A stretch of DNA of 48,573 bases from Streptomyces sp. UW30 (GCF_008042075.1 NZ_RDBN01000021.1:445929-494501); one strand, 5' to 3'. Positions 37,762 through 46,774 are shown, counted from the first letter of the stretch. Translations and numbers: made by a program. Notes: generated from the letters alone by a model not told the origin.

Positions 37762-38622
37762 GTGCACCGCCGGCACAACGGGCTCAGGACCGCAGTCCTC
37801 CTCGGGGGACTGTCCGCAATCATCATCGTCATCGGCAGCTTCTTCGGCCGCATGGGGCTCGTCATCGCGGTGGTCATCGCGCTCGGCACGAACGCGTACG
37901 CGTACTGGAACAGCGACAAGCTGGCGCTACGCGCGATGCGCGCCCGCCCGGTCAGCGAGTTCGAGGCCCCGGGGCTGTACCGCATGGTCCGCGACCTCTC
38001 CACCCAGGCCCGCCAGCCCATGCCGCGCCTCTACATCTCACCGACGGAGGCGCCGAACGCGTTCGCGACCGGCCGCAACCCGCGCAACGCCGCCGTGTGC
38101 TGCACCGAGGGAATCCTGCGCATTCTCGACGAGCGCGAACTGCGCGGTGTCATCGGCCACGAGTTGAGCCACGTCTACAACCGCGACATCCTGATCTCGT
38201 CGGTCGCCGGGGCCCTCGCCTCGGTGATCATGTTCCTGGTCAACTTCGCGTGGCTGATCCCGATCGGCCGCTCCGATGACGACGACGGCCCCGGCATCCT
38301 CGGCCTACTGCTGATCATGATCCTCGGGCCGCTCGCCGCCTCCCTCATCCAGCTGGCGATCAGCCGCTCCAGAGAGTACGAGGCCGACGCGTCCGGCGCC
38401 CAGCTCACCGGCGACCCCCTCGCCCTGGCCAGCGCGCTGCGCAAGCTCGACGCCGGCACCAAGCAGCTTCCGCTGCCGCCCGAGCCGCGCATCGAGACCG
38501 CCAGCCATATGATGATCGCGAACCCGTTCCGCCCAGGTCAGGGGTTCTCCAAGATGTTCTCCACCCACCCGCCCATGGCGGAGCGTATCTCCCGGCTCGA
38601 GAGGATGGCTGGTCCCCGGTGA
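37762..38622 (+). CDS. htpX: M48-family membrane zinc metalloprotease HtpX
   Basis: 286 aa, membrane protease that degrades misfolded membrane proteins. Two N-terminal spans ([37 protein letters not shown]) are followed by [15 protein letters not shown], the zinc motif HELSH in [19 protein letters not shown] (about residue 133), two more spans, and [15 protein letters not shown], which supplies the third Zn ligand (Glu). GTG start with GGAGGG at about 8 nt. It overlaps the next gene by GTGA, and its position after the nuo operon suggests membrane quality control, though it has its own 240-bp upstream region. Confidence 0.95.
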   Translation: MHRRHNGLRTAVLLGGLSAIIIVIGSFFGRMGLVIAVVIALGTNAYAYWNSDKLALRAMRARPVSEFEAPGLYRMVRDLSTQARQPMPRLYISPTEAPNAFATGRNPRNAAVCCTEGILRILDERELRGVIGHELSHVYNRDILISSVAGALASVIMFLVNFAWLIPIGRSDDDDGPGILGLLLIMILGPLAASLIQLAISRSREYEADASGAQLTGDPLALASALRKLDAGTKQLPLPPEPRIETASHMMIANPFRPGQGFSKMFSTHPPMAERISRLERMAGPR

Positions 38623-39014
38623 AAACCATCCTGAACGTCATCTGGCTCGTCCTGAGCGGCTTCTGGCTGTTCCTCGGCTACGTGGTCGCGGGCCTGCTGC
38701 TGTGCATCACCATCATCGGCATCCCGTTCGGCATCGCGGCCTTCCGCATCGGCGTCTACGCCCTGTGGCCCTTCGGGTACACGACGGTCGAACGCCACGA
38801 CGCCGGAGCCCCTTCCTGCATCGGCAACGTGCTGTGGCTGGTCCTGGCGGGCTGGTGGCTCACCATCGGCCACATCGTCACCGGCCTGATGCTGTGCCTC
38901 ACGATCATCGGCATCCCGTTCGGCATCGCCAACTTCAAGCTGATCCCGGTGTCGCTGTTCCCGCTGGGCCGCGAAATCGTGCCGACGGACAGGCCGTTCG
39001 CATCGAGCTGGTAG
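38619..39014 (+). CDS. YccF-domain inner membrane protein
   Basis: 131 aa with two repeats of the YccF (DUF307) unit: [37 protein letters not shown] and [37 protein letters not shown], each a pair of membrane helices with the hallmark IIGIPFG. Function unknown; in E. coli it is an inner-membrane protein. It is translationally coupled to htpX (GTGA). Confidence 0.95.
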   Translation: MKTILNVIWLVLSGFWLFLGYVVAGLLLCITIIGIPFGIAAFRIGVYALWPFGYTTVERHDAGAPSCIGNVLWLVLAGWWLTIGHIVTGLMLCLTIIGIPFGIANFKLIPVSLFPLGREIVPTDRPFASSW

Positions 39015-39111
39015 CCGGGCGCGACGCGGGGAAACGGGTGAGGGTTGTCCACAATCCGGCGGTTATCCACAGGCCGGACCGATTGTCAGTGGCGGCTTGC
39101 ATCATGAATGC

Positions 39112-39678
39112 ATGACCGAGCACGAGCAGTTGCTGACGAGGGTGGCGGACAAGGCCCGCAACACCCGACCGTGGGGCTGGACTTCACTTCCCGAGCCCGT
39201 GGACGCGGCCACCGTGGCCCGTGCCGAGGCTGCCCTCGGCTTCCGTCTGCCGCCGCTGCTCGCCGACCTCTACCTGCGCATAGGAGACGGCGGATTCGGC
39301 CCGGAGTACGGCCTGTTGCCCCTGCTCGACAGCCCTCCGGCCGGCGAGCCCGCCGCTGTCACGCAGTACCTCGCCAACCGCGACAGCGCCCGCAAGGACC
39401 CCGACTGGCCCTGGCCCGAGGGCGTCCTGCCGATATCCCACTGGGGCTGCGCGATGTACGCGTGCGTCGACTGCCTCAGCCCTCAGCCCACCGTCCTGCT
39501 CTTCGAACCGAACGCCGACGACGCCGACCACGCGTGGTACGTGGACGCCCCGAGCCTCACACACTGGCTGCGCGCCTGGATCGACGGCACGGGCTGGTAC
39601 GAGGAGATGAACGAGGAGCTGGAGATGGCCCCTTGGGCCGACTTCCGCATACGCACGACGGCGGCACCTGCGTCCTGA
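39112..39678 (+). CDS. SMI1/KNR4-family protein
   Basis: 188 aa from ATG 39112 (MTEHEQLLTRV); an ATG 15 nt earlier is possible and neither has a clear ribosome-binding site. SUKH-type fold: EPVDAATVARAEAALGFRLPPLLADLYLRIGDGGFGPEYGLLP, then YLANRDSARK, LPISHWGCAMYACVDC and WYVDAPSLTHWLRAWIDGTG. Relatives include immunity proteins to contact-dependent toxins and cell-wall regulators in fungi. No toxin gene is adjacent, so an immunity role here is not supported. Soluble, five Cys/Trp-rich blocks. Confidence 0.88.
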   Translation: MTEHEQLLTRVADKARNTRPWGWTSLPEPVDAATVARAEAALGFRLPPLLADLYLRIGDGGFGPEYGLLPLLDSPPAGEPAAVTQYLANRDSARKDPDWPWPEGVLPISHWGCAMYACVDCLSPQPTVLLFEPNADDADHAWYVDAPSLTHWLRAWIDGTGWYEEMNEELEMAPWADFRIRTTAAPAS

Positions 39679-39742
39679 CCGGCCCTGCCGCGATGCGGCC
39701 CCGGCTCCCACCCTCGCCCTGCCTACCCGGCCGCCTCCTGGT

Positions 39743-41002
39743 CTACCGCCCTCGCGCCGCCACCCACCGCCGTACGCCATACGCGACCACGCCCACCGCC
39801 AGCACACCCGCACCGACAACCACCGAGACCCCCAGAAGGGAGAACGCCAGAACCACGCACCCGAGAAGCCCCACTACGGGGACGACGCGCGAGGCCAGGG
39901 CGGAGTCGAGAGTCCAGGCGGACGCGTTGGCCACCGCGTAATAGGCCAGCACACCGAACGACGAGAACCCGATCGCGCCCCGCACATCCACCGTGGCCGC
40001 CAGCACCGCGACCACCGCGCCCACGGCGAGTTCGGCCCGGTGGGGGACCTGGAAACGCGGATGCACGACCGCCAGGGCGCCGGGCAGATGCCGGTCGCGG
40101 GCCATGGCCAGCGTCGTCCTGGAGACACCCAGGATCAGCGCGAGCAGCGAGCCGAGCGCAGCGACGGCGGCGCCCACCCGTACCACCGGCGCCAGCCCCG
40201 GCACCCCGGCCGCCCGTACCGCCTCGGCCAGCGGTGCGCCCGCCTGCCCGAGACCTTCCGACCCCAGAACAGAAAGGACAGCCACCGCCACACACGCGTA
40301 CACCACCAGCGCGATGCCGAGGGCCAGCGGAATCGCCCGCGGAATGGTGCGCGCGGGGTCCCGCACCTCCTCGCTGAGGGTCGCGATCCGCGCGTATCCG
40401 GCGAACGCGAAGAACAGCAGCCCCGCCGCCTGAAGCACTCCGCCGACGCCGCCCGAGGCCCCGATGTCCAGACGCCCGGCATCGGACTCCCCGGACCCCA
40501 GACACACGACCACGACACAAGCGAGGACAGCGAGGACTACAGCCACGATCGCCCGCGTCAGCCAGGCGGACTTCTGGACGCCGCCGTAGTTCACCGCGGT
40601 CAGCGCCACCACGGCCGCGACCGCCACGGCGTGTGCCTGCTCCGGCCAGACGTACGCGCCCACGGTGAGCGCCATCGCCGCACAGGAGGCCGTCTTGCCG
40701 ACCACGAACGACCAGCCCGCGAGATACCCCCAGAACGGCCCGAGCCGTTCGCGCCCATAGACGTAAGTGCCACCCGAGGCGGGATACAAGGCGGCCAGGC
40801 GCGCCGACGACGTGGCGTTGCAGTAGGCGACCACGGCCGCGACCGCCAGCCCGAGCAGCAGCCCGGACCCGGCTGCGCGCGCCGCCGGCCCCAGCGCGGC
40901 GAAGATCCCGGCTCCGATCATCGAGCCGAGCCCGATCACCACGGCGTCCCCGACCCCCAGGGTGCGCCGTAGCTCGGACGAGGCGGAGCCGGGCTGCGTC
41001 AT
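39743..41002 (-). CDS. APC-superfamily amino acid permease
   Basis: 419 aa from ATG 41002 (MTQPGSASSELRRTLGV); a longer frame adds an unlikely hydrophilic leader. About 12 membrane segments. The first span motif GVGDAVVIGLGSMIGAGIFAALG is the APC substrate-binding broken helix (GSMIGAGIF), followed by YPASGGTYVYGRERLGPFWGYLAGW, FFAFAGYARIATLSEEVRDPARTIPRAI (conserved EE...PARTIP) and ILGVSRTTLAMARDRHLPG. Typical of YfnA/CAT-like actinobacterial permeases, probably for amino acids or polyamines. Monocistronic. Confidence 0.93.
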   Translation of the reverse strand: MTQPGSASSELRRTLGVGDAVVIGLGSMIGAGIFAALGPAARAAGSGLLLGLAVAAVVAYCNATSSARLAALYPASGGTYVYGRERLGPFWGYLAGWSFVVGKTASCAAMALTVGAYVWPEQAHAVAVAAVVALTAVNYGGVQKSAWLTRAIVAVVLAVLACVVVVCLGSGESDAGRLDIGASGGVGGVLQAAGLLFFAFAGYARIATLSEEVRDPARTIPRAIPLALGIALVVYACVAVAVLSVLGSEGLGQAGAPLAEAVRAAGVPGLAPVVRVGAAVAALGSLLALILGVSRTTLAMARDRHLPGALAVVHPRFQVPHRAELAVGAVVAVLAATVDVRGAIGFSSFGVLAYYAVANASAWTLDSALASRVVPVVGLLGCVVLAFSLLGVSVVVGAGVLAVGVVAYGVRRWVAARGR

Positions 41003-41138
41003 GGCCGGAACCCTACTGATCGCTGCAACCGAGGGATGCCACCGTGTCGTCCTGTCCATCAACAGAGCACGAACAAGCGCGCCCGAGATCACAGTGCCGG
41101 AAAAGTGCAGGCACAGCGCGGAAGGGCAGGTTCAAGGC

Positions 41139-41405
41139 ATGACGATCATCAGCTGGATCATTCTGGGGCTGTTGGCCGGGGCCATCGCCAAGTTCCTGCT
41201 GCCGGGCCGCGACCCGGGCGGCTTCATCGGCACGACGCTGATCGGCGTCGCGGGCGCGTTCATCGGCGGCTGGATCTCGGCCCGCTGGCTGGACCACCCG
41301 ATCACCAAGGACTTCTACGACGGCACGACATGGGTCTCGGCGATCGGCGGTTCCCTCGTGCTCCTGATCGCCTACCGCCTCCTGTTCGGCCATTCCCGCA
41401 GCTGA
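41139..41405 (+). CDS. GlsB/YeaQ/YmgE-family stress membrane protein
   Basis: 88-aa membrane protein, Pfam Transgly_assoc type: MTIISWIILGLLAGAIAKFL, then PGRDPGGFIGTTLIGVAGAFIGGW (hallmark) and a last helix WVSAIGGSLVLLIAYRLLFG. Three hydrophobic spans. Such genes are often stress or stationary-phase induced; no transglycosylase activity is implied. The start is at ATG 41139 behind a weak GAAGGGCAGG. Divergent from the APC permease. Confidence 0.92.
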   Translation: MTIISWIILGLLAGAIAKFLLPGRDPGGFIGTTLIGVAGAFIGGWISARWLDHPITKDFYDGTTWVSAIGGSLVLLIAYRLLFGHSRS

Positions 41406-41453
41406 GCGGGACAGCCTGAGAGCGACACCTCCGGACCGCAGCCAGCAGGCGAG

Positions 41454-41486
41454 AAGGGTGGGCATCCACAACGGGTGCCCACCCTT
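41454..41486 (+). terminator. Hairpin after GlsB-type gene
   Basis: aagggtgggca / tgcccaccctt perfect 11-bp stem with an 11-nt loop, 48 bp after the stop. Could serve both convergent genes. Confidence 0.7.
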
Positions 41487-41543
41487 CCTCGTACATCCGA
41501 GTCAACCGGACCGGCCGACTCAGCCGGAACGACCAGGCCGACG

Positions 41544-41592
41544 ATCAGCCGCTCCGGCGAATCAGCCGCTCGGCGGATCAGCCGCTCGGCGG
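41544..41592. repeat. Three 16-17 bp direct repeats
   Basis: atcagccgctc(c)ggcg units at 41544, 41561 and 41577, ending 10 bp before the yajQ stop. Short slippage repeat, no known role. Confidence 0.8.
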
Positions 41593-41601
41593 ATCCCTCG
41601 C

Positions 41602-42090
41602 CTACCGGTAGTTCACGAACTGCACCGCGAAGTCGAAGTCCTGGCCCTTCAGCAGGGCGATCACGGTCTGGAGGTCGTCCCGGCTCTTTGAGCTCACCCG
41701 CAGTTCGTCGCCCTGCACCTGGGCCTTCACGCCCTTCGGGCCCTCGTCGCGAATGATCTTCGCCACCTTCTTCGCGTTCTCCTGGGAGATGCCCTCCTCG
41801 ATCGACGCGAAGATCTTGTACTCCTTGCCTGAGAGCTGGGGCTCGCCCGCGTCCAGGGCCTTCAGGGAGATCCCACGCTTGATCAGCTTGGACTGGAAGA
41901 CGTCGAGGACGGCGTTCACCCGGTCCTCGGAGTTGGCCTCCATCAGGATCTTTTCACCGGACCACGAGATCGAGGCACCCACGCCCTTGAAGTCGTAGCG
42001 CTGCGAGATCTCCTTGGCGGCCTGGTTGAGGGCGTTGTCGACCTCCTGCCGCTCGACCTTCGAGACGATGTCGAAACTGGAGTCGGCCAT
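41602..42090 (-). CDS. yajQ: YajQ-family nucleotide-binding protein
   Basis: 162 aa, complete Yaj[21 protein letters not shown], the [11 protein letters not shown] block, then [25 protein letters not shown], and [34 protein letters not shown]. Two ferredoxin-like domains bind nucleotide/RNA; some homologues bind cyclic di-GMP. In streptomycetes the function is untested as far as I know. Monocistronic, start ATG 42090. Confidence 0.95.
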   Translation of the reverse strand: MADSSFDIVSKVERQEVDNALNQAAKEISQRYDFKGVGASISWSGEKILMEANSEDRVNAVLDVFQSKLIKRGISLKALDAGEPQLSGKEYKIFASIEEGISQENAKKVAKIIRDEGPKGVKAQVQGDELRVSSKSRDDLQTVIALLKGQDFDFAVQFVNYR

Positions 42091-42315
42091 GTCCTGTGGC
42101 TCCTTGTATCGGGGTGCGTGTGGGGTGCGAATCGGCGGGTGTGGGGGTGGCCGCCGAGCCCGGGGCAGGCCCCGGACCGCATCCGGACAAGCCTAGCCAC
42201 CCGTCGTCCCCCGGGAGGCGATCAATCGGGTGGCGAAGCACCCCTCCACATCGGGTATTGTTTACGTCGTTGCCAGCGAGCACCGCCGAAGAGCGGTTCG
42301 AACGGCAGCAACCCC

Positions 42316-42397
42316 GGCGGTGTGCCCGAGCGGCCAAAGGGAGCAGACTGTAAATCTGCCGGCTCAGCCTTCCCAGGTTCGAATCCTGGCGCCGCCA
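42316..42397 (+). tRNA. tRNA-Tyr (GTA)
   Basis: Type II tRNA of 82 nt: acceptor GGCGGTG pairs with CGCCGCC, anticodon loop ctGTAaa, long variable arm (gccggctcagccttc), T-loop GGTTCGAATCC, discriminator A, no encoded CCA. Followed at once by a strong hairpin. Confidence 0.97.
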
Positions 42398-42404
42398 CAC
42401 GGAA

Positions 42405-42451
42405 ACAAAGGGTCCGTGACCTGCGTTCATTGCAGGTCACGGACCCTTTGT
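42405..42451 (+). terminator. Perfect 20-bp hairpin after tRNA-Tyr
   Basis: acaaagggtccgtgacctgc and its exact complement flank the 7-nt loop gttcatt, 7 nt after the tRNA. The right arm ends cctttgt, so it is probably the tRNA terminator. It is unusually long and perfect. Confidence 0.8.
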
Positions 42452-42778
42452 CATGCGCTGCCGAACGAGACAGGCTGTCTCACCCCGTCTCGATGTGTGT
42501 GGACGGAGCGTGGACGGGACTTTCACCGTTACCCGCGCTGCTCCAGCCGAGCGGAGATCTTGGCGTTGGCGGCGTCGTATCCGTCATCGAGGGAGTGGTC
42601 TGAGGCAGTTGACCCGAGGACTGTCGCTCCTGGGGTTTGGGGTGAACTCACTGAGCGCGCATGACGGCACCGCTGCCTGAAAGAGGCCCGATGATCTTGA
42701 GGACTACAATCGGGCGCAACTCCTCACTTGACCAGAGGGGTTCACGCTGCGATGCGTGACTGAGGAACGGGGTACGAG
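42452..42778. other. Intergenic, possible trace of an integrated element
   Basis: 327 bp between the tRNA-Tyr hairpin and a small secreted-protein gene. On the minus strand, 42531-42602 reads DHSLDDGYDAANAKISARLEQRG then stop, weakly resembling the C-terminal tail of actinomycete tyrosine integrases, which often lie next to tRNA genes. Nothing else of an integrase remains, so this is speculative. It also holds the promoter region of the secreted-protein gene. Confidence 0.35.
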
Positions 42779-43189
42779 ATGAAGAAGACAGTCGGCAGAA
42801 TCGCCATAGCCTTCGCCGTGGCCGTCGGCGGCCTGGTGGCCACCAGCGGTACGGCGAACGCATACGGCACCGGGGATTGCTCGTACTCGAAGCAGAGGAC
42901 GGCGTCGGGCAGCGGGGACTCGGTCATCCTTCAGATCTGGCGGTGCCCGGACGGGCACGACTACGCCAAGGGGATCATCTCCGGCAGCGCCAACGCCTCC
43001 AGGGCGCGGGTGTGGATGGACGACTCGATCAACGGCGGGCGCAGCTGGACCGCGCGCCAGTACACGACCAGCTCGTCGAGGTCGACGCAGACGCCGCAGA
43101 ACAACCTGCTGTTCGACGGCTCGCCGCACAAGGTGCGGGCATGTGGTGACACCAGCGGTCACCGGACCATCTGCACTGCCTGGTACTGA
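42779..43189 (+). CDS. Small secreted protein, unknown function
   Basis: 136 aa. A clear Sec signal peptide (MKKTVGRIAIAFAVAVGGLV, cleavage near GTANA-YG, about residue 28) leaves a ~108-residue mature domain with four cysteines (GDCSYS, WRCPDG, RACGD, TICTAWY), which could form two disulfides. Tryptophan-, Ser- and Gly-rich beta-type sequence (VWMDDSINGGRSWTAR). I recognise the type (small exported streptomycete proteins) but no named family. Stands alone behind tRNA-Tyr. Confidence 0.78.
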   Translation: MKKTVGRIAIAFAVAVGGLVATSGTANAYGTGDCSYSKQRTASGSGDSVILQIWRCPDGHDYAKGIISGSANASRARVWMDDSINGGRSWTARQYTTSSSRSTQTPQNNLLFDGSPHKVRACGDTSGHRTICTAWY

Positions 43190-43366
43190 CCTGGCCGGGT
43201 CGCCGACCGCAGCCGGCCCGCCGGTCCGCGTCACGGAGCAGCCGCTCACTTCTCGTGGGCGGCTTCTCCGTGCGCACGGGGCAGCGGTGGGGTTCTGCTC
43301 CGCTTCGCGTTGGGGGTCGGGCCCGCACCACGCGTCCGACGGCGACGCTCGGGGCACACTGACCCC

Positions 43367-43579
43367 ATGAGCACGCGTCGCAGAAGTTGCCCCGAGTGCC
43401 GGCGGGAGATCGCCGTCGTCGCCGGTCGGTTCGCACGGCACGACCCGCCGGGCGCTCGGGAGAGTGCGGAGCTCGTGTCGTGTCCCGGATCACGGCGGCT
43501 GGCGGAATTCGGCGCCGCGCAGCCCGCGTTGGACGGGTACGTCGTGCCCGATTTCCCCGGCCAGCTTCCGCTGTTCTGA
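43367..43579 (+). CDS. Small zinc-ribbon-like hypothetical protein
   Basis: 70 aa from ATG 43367 (MSTRRRSCPECRREIAVVAG); the longer frame upstream lacks a start context. CPEC, a His in RHDPPG and a second Cys (SCPGS) could bind one zinc. It ends LDGYVVPDFPGQLPLF. A conserved type in streptomycetes as far as I recall, function unknown. Confidence 0.65.
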   Translation: MSTRRRSCPECRREIAVVAGRFARHDPPGARESAELVSCPGSRRLAEFGAAQPALDGYVVPDFPGQLPLF

Positions 43580-43619
43580 GCCCACCACCCGCGTGGCTCT
43601 CAGGCCACTCCGGCGCGCC

Positions 43620-44000
43620 CTAGCCGCCTGCCCGCACGTCCATCCGCGTGACAAGCCCGTCCTCGTCGAACCGATAGACATGCTCGATCGTCTCGCGCGC
43701 CCATTGATCGCCCGTGGCGTCGCGCACCCCGGGTCGTACGGTCGCCACGACGGCCTCGCCGTCATCGTCAGGGCGCAGCCCCTCCAGCCGTACGAGGGGG
43801 TGCCCGGCGGCGAACTGCCGTGCCCAGTACGCCCGTACCGCCTCGTAGCCGTGCAGTCGGACTCCGTCCAGGACGTTCGGCCAGTTCACGTCGGGGGCGA
43901 GGCACTGCTGCATGAAGGGCTCCCGCTCGTCCGTCGAGAAGACCTCGTACATGCGGCGCAACAGCGCCTCCCGCGCGGCGGGAATCCCCTGCGCGCCCAT
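43620..44000 (-). CDS. NTF2-like / SnoaL-type protein
   Basis: 126 aa, cone-shaped alpha+beta fold: AAREALLRRMYEVFSTDERE, CLAPDVNWPNVLDGVRLHGYEAVRAYWARQF, then IEHVYRFDEDGLVTRMDV, the usual final strand pair. Such proteins are small-molecule isomerases, hydratases or binding proteins; no catalytic set can be fixed. It starts 2 nt after the SDR gene stop, so the two form an operon and may act on the same compound. Confidence 0.87.
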   Translation of the reverse strand: MGAQGIPAAREALLRRMYEVFSTDEREPFMQQCLAPDVNWPNVLDGVRLHGYEAVRAYWARQFAAGHPLVRLEGLRPDDDGEAVVATVRPGVRDATGDQWARETIEHVYRFDEDGLVTRMDVRAGG

Positions 44001-44002
44001 CT

Positions 44003-44659
44003 TCAGTTCCCTGCCACCGACTTCACCGCCACCGCCACCGGGGCCGAGCCGCTGATCAGTTCCAGTGTCAGGCCGTTCGTCGCCGGGGTGTCGAGCAACT
44101 CCGCCAGTACTGCGGCCACGTCGTCGCGCGGGATCGGGCCGCGGCCGGTGTGGGCCTCCAGGCGCACCTGGCCGGTTCCGGCGTCGTTCGTCAGCATTCC
44201 GGGGCGCAGAATCGTCCAGTCCAGCGCGTCCAGGCCGCGGACGTACTCGTCGGCGGCGCCCTTGGCACGAAGGTAGACGTCGAAGATCTCGTCGCCCTTG
44301 TGCTGCGGGTTCGCGCCCATCGACGACACGACCACGAAGCGGCGTACGCCCGCCCGGACCGCCGCGTCAGCGAACAGGACCGCCGCGCCCTTGTCGACCG
44401 TGTCCTTGCGGTTCGTCCCGCTGCCCGGACCTGCGCCGGCCGCGAAGACCGCCGCGTCCGCGCCCTGGAGATGGGAGGCGACCTCCTCGACCGAAGCAGA
44501 CTCCAGGTCCAGCACTACGGGTTCGGCACCGGCCTCCCGCAGATCGTCGCCCTGTTCGGCCTTGCGGATGATTCCCGCGACCTCGTCTCCGCGCGCGGCG
44601 AGCAGCTTCTCCAGCCGCAGCGCGATCTGACCATGACCACCAGCGATGACAATGCGCAT
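44003..44659 (-). CDS. NAD(P)-binding SDR-like oxidoreductase
   Basis: 218 aa from ATG 44659 (MRIVIAGGHGQIALRLEKLL); a longer frame starts 17 codons earlier without support. Atypical SDR/biliverdin-reductase-B-like: Rossmann motif AGGHGQIA, DLREAGAEPVVLDLES, AVFAAGAGPGSGTNR, RFVVVSSMGANPQH, WTILRPGMLTNDAGTG. It lacks the YxxxK pair of classical SDRs (GDEIFDVYLRAKGAADEY contains YLRAK, which could serve), so a reductase or regulatory NADP sensor is possible. First gene of a two-gene operon with the NTF2-like gene. Confidence 0.88.
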   Translation of the reverse strand: MRIVIAGGHGQIALRLEKLLAARGDEVAGIIRKAEQGDDLREAGAEPVVLDLESASVEEVASHLQGADAAVFAAGAGPGSGTNRKDTVDKGAAVLFADAAVRAGVRRFVVVSSMGANPQHKGDEIFDVYLRAKGAADEYVRGLDALDWTILRPGMLTNDAGTGQVRLEAHTGRGPIPRDDVAAVLAELLDTPATNGLTLELISGSAPVAVAVKSVAGN

Positions 44660-44825
44660 GATTCCGACCGTACGCCCGGACGGCCGCATCCGCCGCACGA
44701 CTTCAGCCACGCCTCAGGGCTTTCGAGGCGCGCGCCCCGATTGCGTAAGCGCCGGGCGTGCGAGCCGCGTGCGCTTTCGCGGCCCGCCCGCCTACGCCAC
44801 CCCGCCCGCACCCGCCGACACAGCC

Positions 44826-46088
44826 TCACGACAACTCCCCCCGCCCCTGCCGAGGCAAGCCCAACTCCGCGGCCACCGCCGAGTTGCAGTACTCCCGCAC
44901 CGCGCTCGTCCGCGCCACCACACGCCCCCGGTGCACCACGATGCGGCTGTACGCCAGTGACAACGCGCCCGACAACCGGTCCCCGCGCACCGCCAGCAGT
45001 TCGGCCGGGAAGCCCGCCTCCACCCGCACCTCGGGCAGCCCCAGGGCCGCACGCGCCGAGGAGCTCACACAGTCGTACGCGTCCTCGGGGCGCAGCCCAT
45101 GGCGGGAGGACAGCAGGTACGCGGCCTCCAGCGGGTCCCCGCGGCCGACGGGGTTCGACACGTCCCGCAGGGCGCCGCTTCCGGCGGCGACGCGTACACC
45201 GGCGGAGCGCAGCAGCCGTACCGGCGCTGTCGCCCGGCGTTCCACGCCCCCGCAGCCGCCCTGTGGCAGGCACACCACCGTCACCCCGGCCGCGGCGAGC
45301 TGGTCCGCGGCCCGGGAGGCCACCTGGGAGGGCAGGCGCCCCAGGCCGCCGCACGGGCCGAGCGTCACTCCGGGGCGCAGACCGCCGGCCATCGCGGCGA
45401 CGCGGGACAGCCGCGCCGGGTCGGTGGCGTCGGTGTGCAGGTCGACGGGGCAGCCGTGCTCGGAGGCGACCTCCAGGACCGCCTCCACATAGCCCGTCGG
45501 ATCCGGGTCCAGGTCGGGACAGCCGCCGACCACCGACGCGCCCATCTTCAACGCGTCCCGCAGCATCGCGAGCCCGTCGGCTCCGGCCACGCCGGTCAGC
45601 AGCCGCGGCATCGCCACTGTCGTCAACTCGGTGAGCCCGCGCAGCGAACGCCGTGCCTGCTGGACGGCGCCGAGCGCGTTCAGCTCCTGGATCTCGTCCA
45701 CGCGTACGTGTGCCCGAAGTGCCGTCGCCCCGTGTCCGAGCTGGAGCAGGGCGGCCTCCGTGGCCCGGCGCTGGACGTCATGGGGGTCGTAGGAGACCGG
45801 CCCGCCCTCGTCGGCGGAGAGCGCGGTGTCGCCGTGGGCGTGCGGCTCGGCCGGGGCCGGCAGGAGCAGATAGCCGCCGAGGTCCACGCGCGCGGCGCAC
45901 GCGCGCGTGCCGCCCGCCAGGCTCCCGGCGGTGCCGACCGCCTCGATGCGCCCGCCGTCCAGCCGTACGTCCACGGTGCGGCCGTCGGTGAGGCGCGCCC
46001 CGCACAGCAGCAGAGCACCCGGGTCGGCCGGTCCGGACGAGCCCGACGAGGACGACGAGTGGGGCGGCTGGGGGTGGCTGTCGGGCAT
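44826..46088 (-). CDS. Amidohydrolase-superfamily deaminase-like enzyme
   Basis: 420 aa, metal-dependent TIM-barrel hydrolase close to cytosine deaminase/atrazine chlorohydrolase relatives. N-terminal Ser-rich tail, then the composite beta-domain (LLLCGARLTDGRTVDVRLDGGRIEAVG), first metal motif PHAHGD (normally HxH; here PHAH), RAHVRVDEIQELNALGAV, a His in VDLHTDATD, and the late DVSNPVGRGDPLEAAYLLSS with catalytic Asp candidates. The His between barrel strands 5-6 expected in HxH...H...H...D is not obvious (GPCGGLGR), so activity is uncertain. Substrate unknown. Confidence 0.85.
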   Translation of the reverse strand: MPDSHPQPPHSSSSSGSSGPADPGALLLCGARLTDGRTVDVRLDGGRIEAVGTAGSLAGGTRACAARVDLGGYLLLPAPAEPHAHGDTALSADEGGPVSYDPHDVQRRATEAALLQLGHGATALRAHVRVDEIQELNALGAVQQARRSLRGLTELTTVAMPRLLTGVAGADGLAMLRDALKMGASVVGGCPDLDPDPTGYVEAVLEVASEHGCPVDLHTDATDPARLSRVAAMAGGLRPGVTLGPCGGLGRLPSQVASRAADQLAAAGVTVVCLPQGGCGGVERRATAPVRLLRSAGVRVAAGSGALRDVSNPVGRGDPLEAAYLLSSRHGLRPEDAYDCVSSSARAALGLPEVRVEAGFPAELLAVRGDRLSGALSLAYSRIVVHRGRVVARTSAVREYCNSAVAAELGLPRQGRGELS

Positions 46089-46317
46089 CGCACTCCAGAG
46101 GCAAGATCACGCAGAGTGAGTCGAGCCTAGGGTGGCGAGGGGGCGTCGGCTCGCAGGAGCGCAATAGTCGTACCGGTGTGGTCCGCCGAACGGGACCGTG
46201 TCCGGGGTACCGCGGGGGCGTGCGAGGCGGCTGTGTGGTCCGCCGATCGGCCGCAGGCCGGGGCCGCGAAACGGATTTGGGTGAACGGCGGCTGAGCGTG
46301 TAATGTCTTCATCGCTC

Positions 46318-46390
46318 GCCCCAATAGCTCAGTCGGTAGAGCGTCTCCATGGTAAGGAGAAGGTCTACGGTTCGATTCCGTATTGGGGCT
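46318..46390 (+). tRNA. tRNA-Thr (GGT)
   Basis: 73 nt: acceptor GCCCCAA / TTGGGGC, anticodon stem tctcc/ggaga with loop atGGTaa, T-loop GGTTCGATTCC, discriminator T, no CCA. First of a tRNA-Thr, tRNA-Met, rpmG run conserved in Streptomyces. Confidence 0.97.
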
Positions 46391-46436
46391 CTGGTGTGGG
46401 AGGTTCCCGTCGCTAGGCGGGGACCGATCGCATCAC

Positions 46437-46509
46437 AGCGGTGTAGCTCAGTCGGTAGAGCAAGCGGCTCATAATCGCTGTGTCACCGGTTCAAGTCCGG
46501 TCACCGCTA
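46437..46509 (+). tRNA. tRNA-Met (CAT)
   Basis: 73 nt: acceptor AGCGGTG / CACCGCT, anticodon loop ctCATaa, T-arm ccggttcaagtccgg, discriminator A, no CCA. Elongator type (1-72 pair A-T, no three G-C pairs on the anticodon stem); an Ile2 tRNA with lysidine cannot be excluded from the gene alone but its usual acceptor differs. Confidence 0.93.
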
Positions 46510-46597
46510 CTGACAGTAGCCGATTGTGGGGTCGGTCCTTCGATCGGCTACTCTTTTATGCGTTATACGTCCCATCCGTTCGTCAAGGAGCACTCAC

Positions 46598-46762
46598 GTG
46601 GCTGCCACCGACGTCCGCCCGAAGATCACGCTGGCCTGCGTGGAGTGCAAGGAGCGGAACTACATCACCAAGAAGAACCGGCGTAACAACCCGGACCGAC
46701 TGGAGATGAAGAAGCACTGCCCGCGTTGCAACGCGCACACCGCGCACCGCGAAACGCGATAA
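46598..46762 (+). CDS. rpmG: 50S ribosomal protein L33 (zinc-ribbon form)
   Basis: 54 aa: [20 protein letters not shown]...[23 protein letters not shown]. Both CxxC pairs (CVEC, CPRC) are present, so this is the Zn-binding C+ form; many Streptomyces have a second C- copy induced by zinc starvation. GTG start with AAGGAG 7 nt before it. It follows tRNA-Thr and tRNA-Met and precedes MaoC-like genes, as in mycobacteria (rpmG2-hadA-hadB). Confidence 0.97.
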   Translation: MAATDVRPKITLACVECKERNYITKKNRRNNPDRLEMKKHCPRCNAHTAHRETR

Positions 46763-46774
46763 ATCAGGCTCGTA

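Noticed and set aside
39112..39678. SMI1/KNR4 gene as part of a toxin-immunity system
   Set aside because: No polymorphic toxin or secretion gene adjacent; neighbours are YccF and an amino acid permease.
42779..43189. Small secreted protein as a lantibiotic or toxin
   Set aside because: It has a Sec signal and four cysteines but no modification or immunity gene beside it; no basis for naming a toxin.
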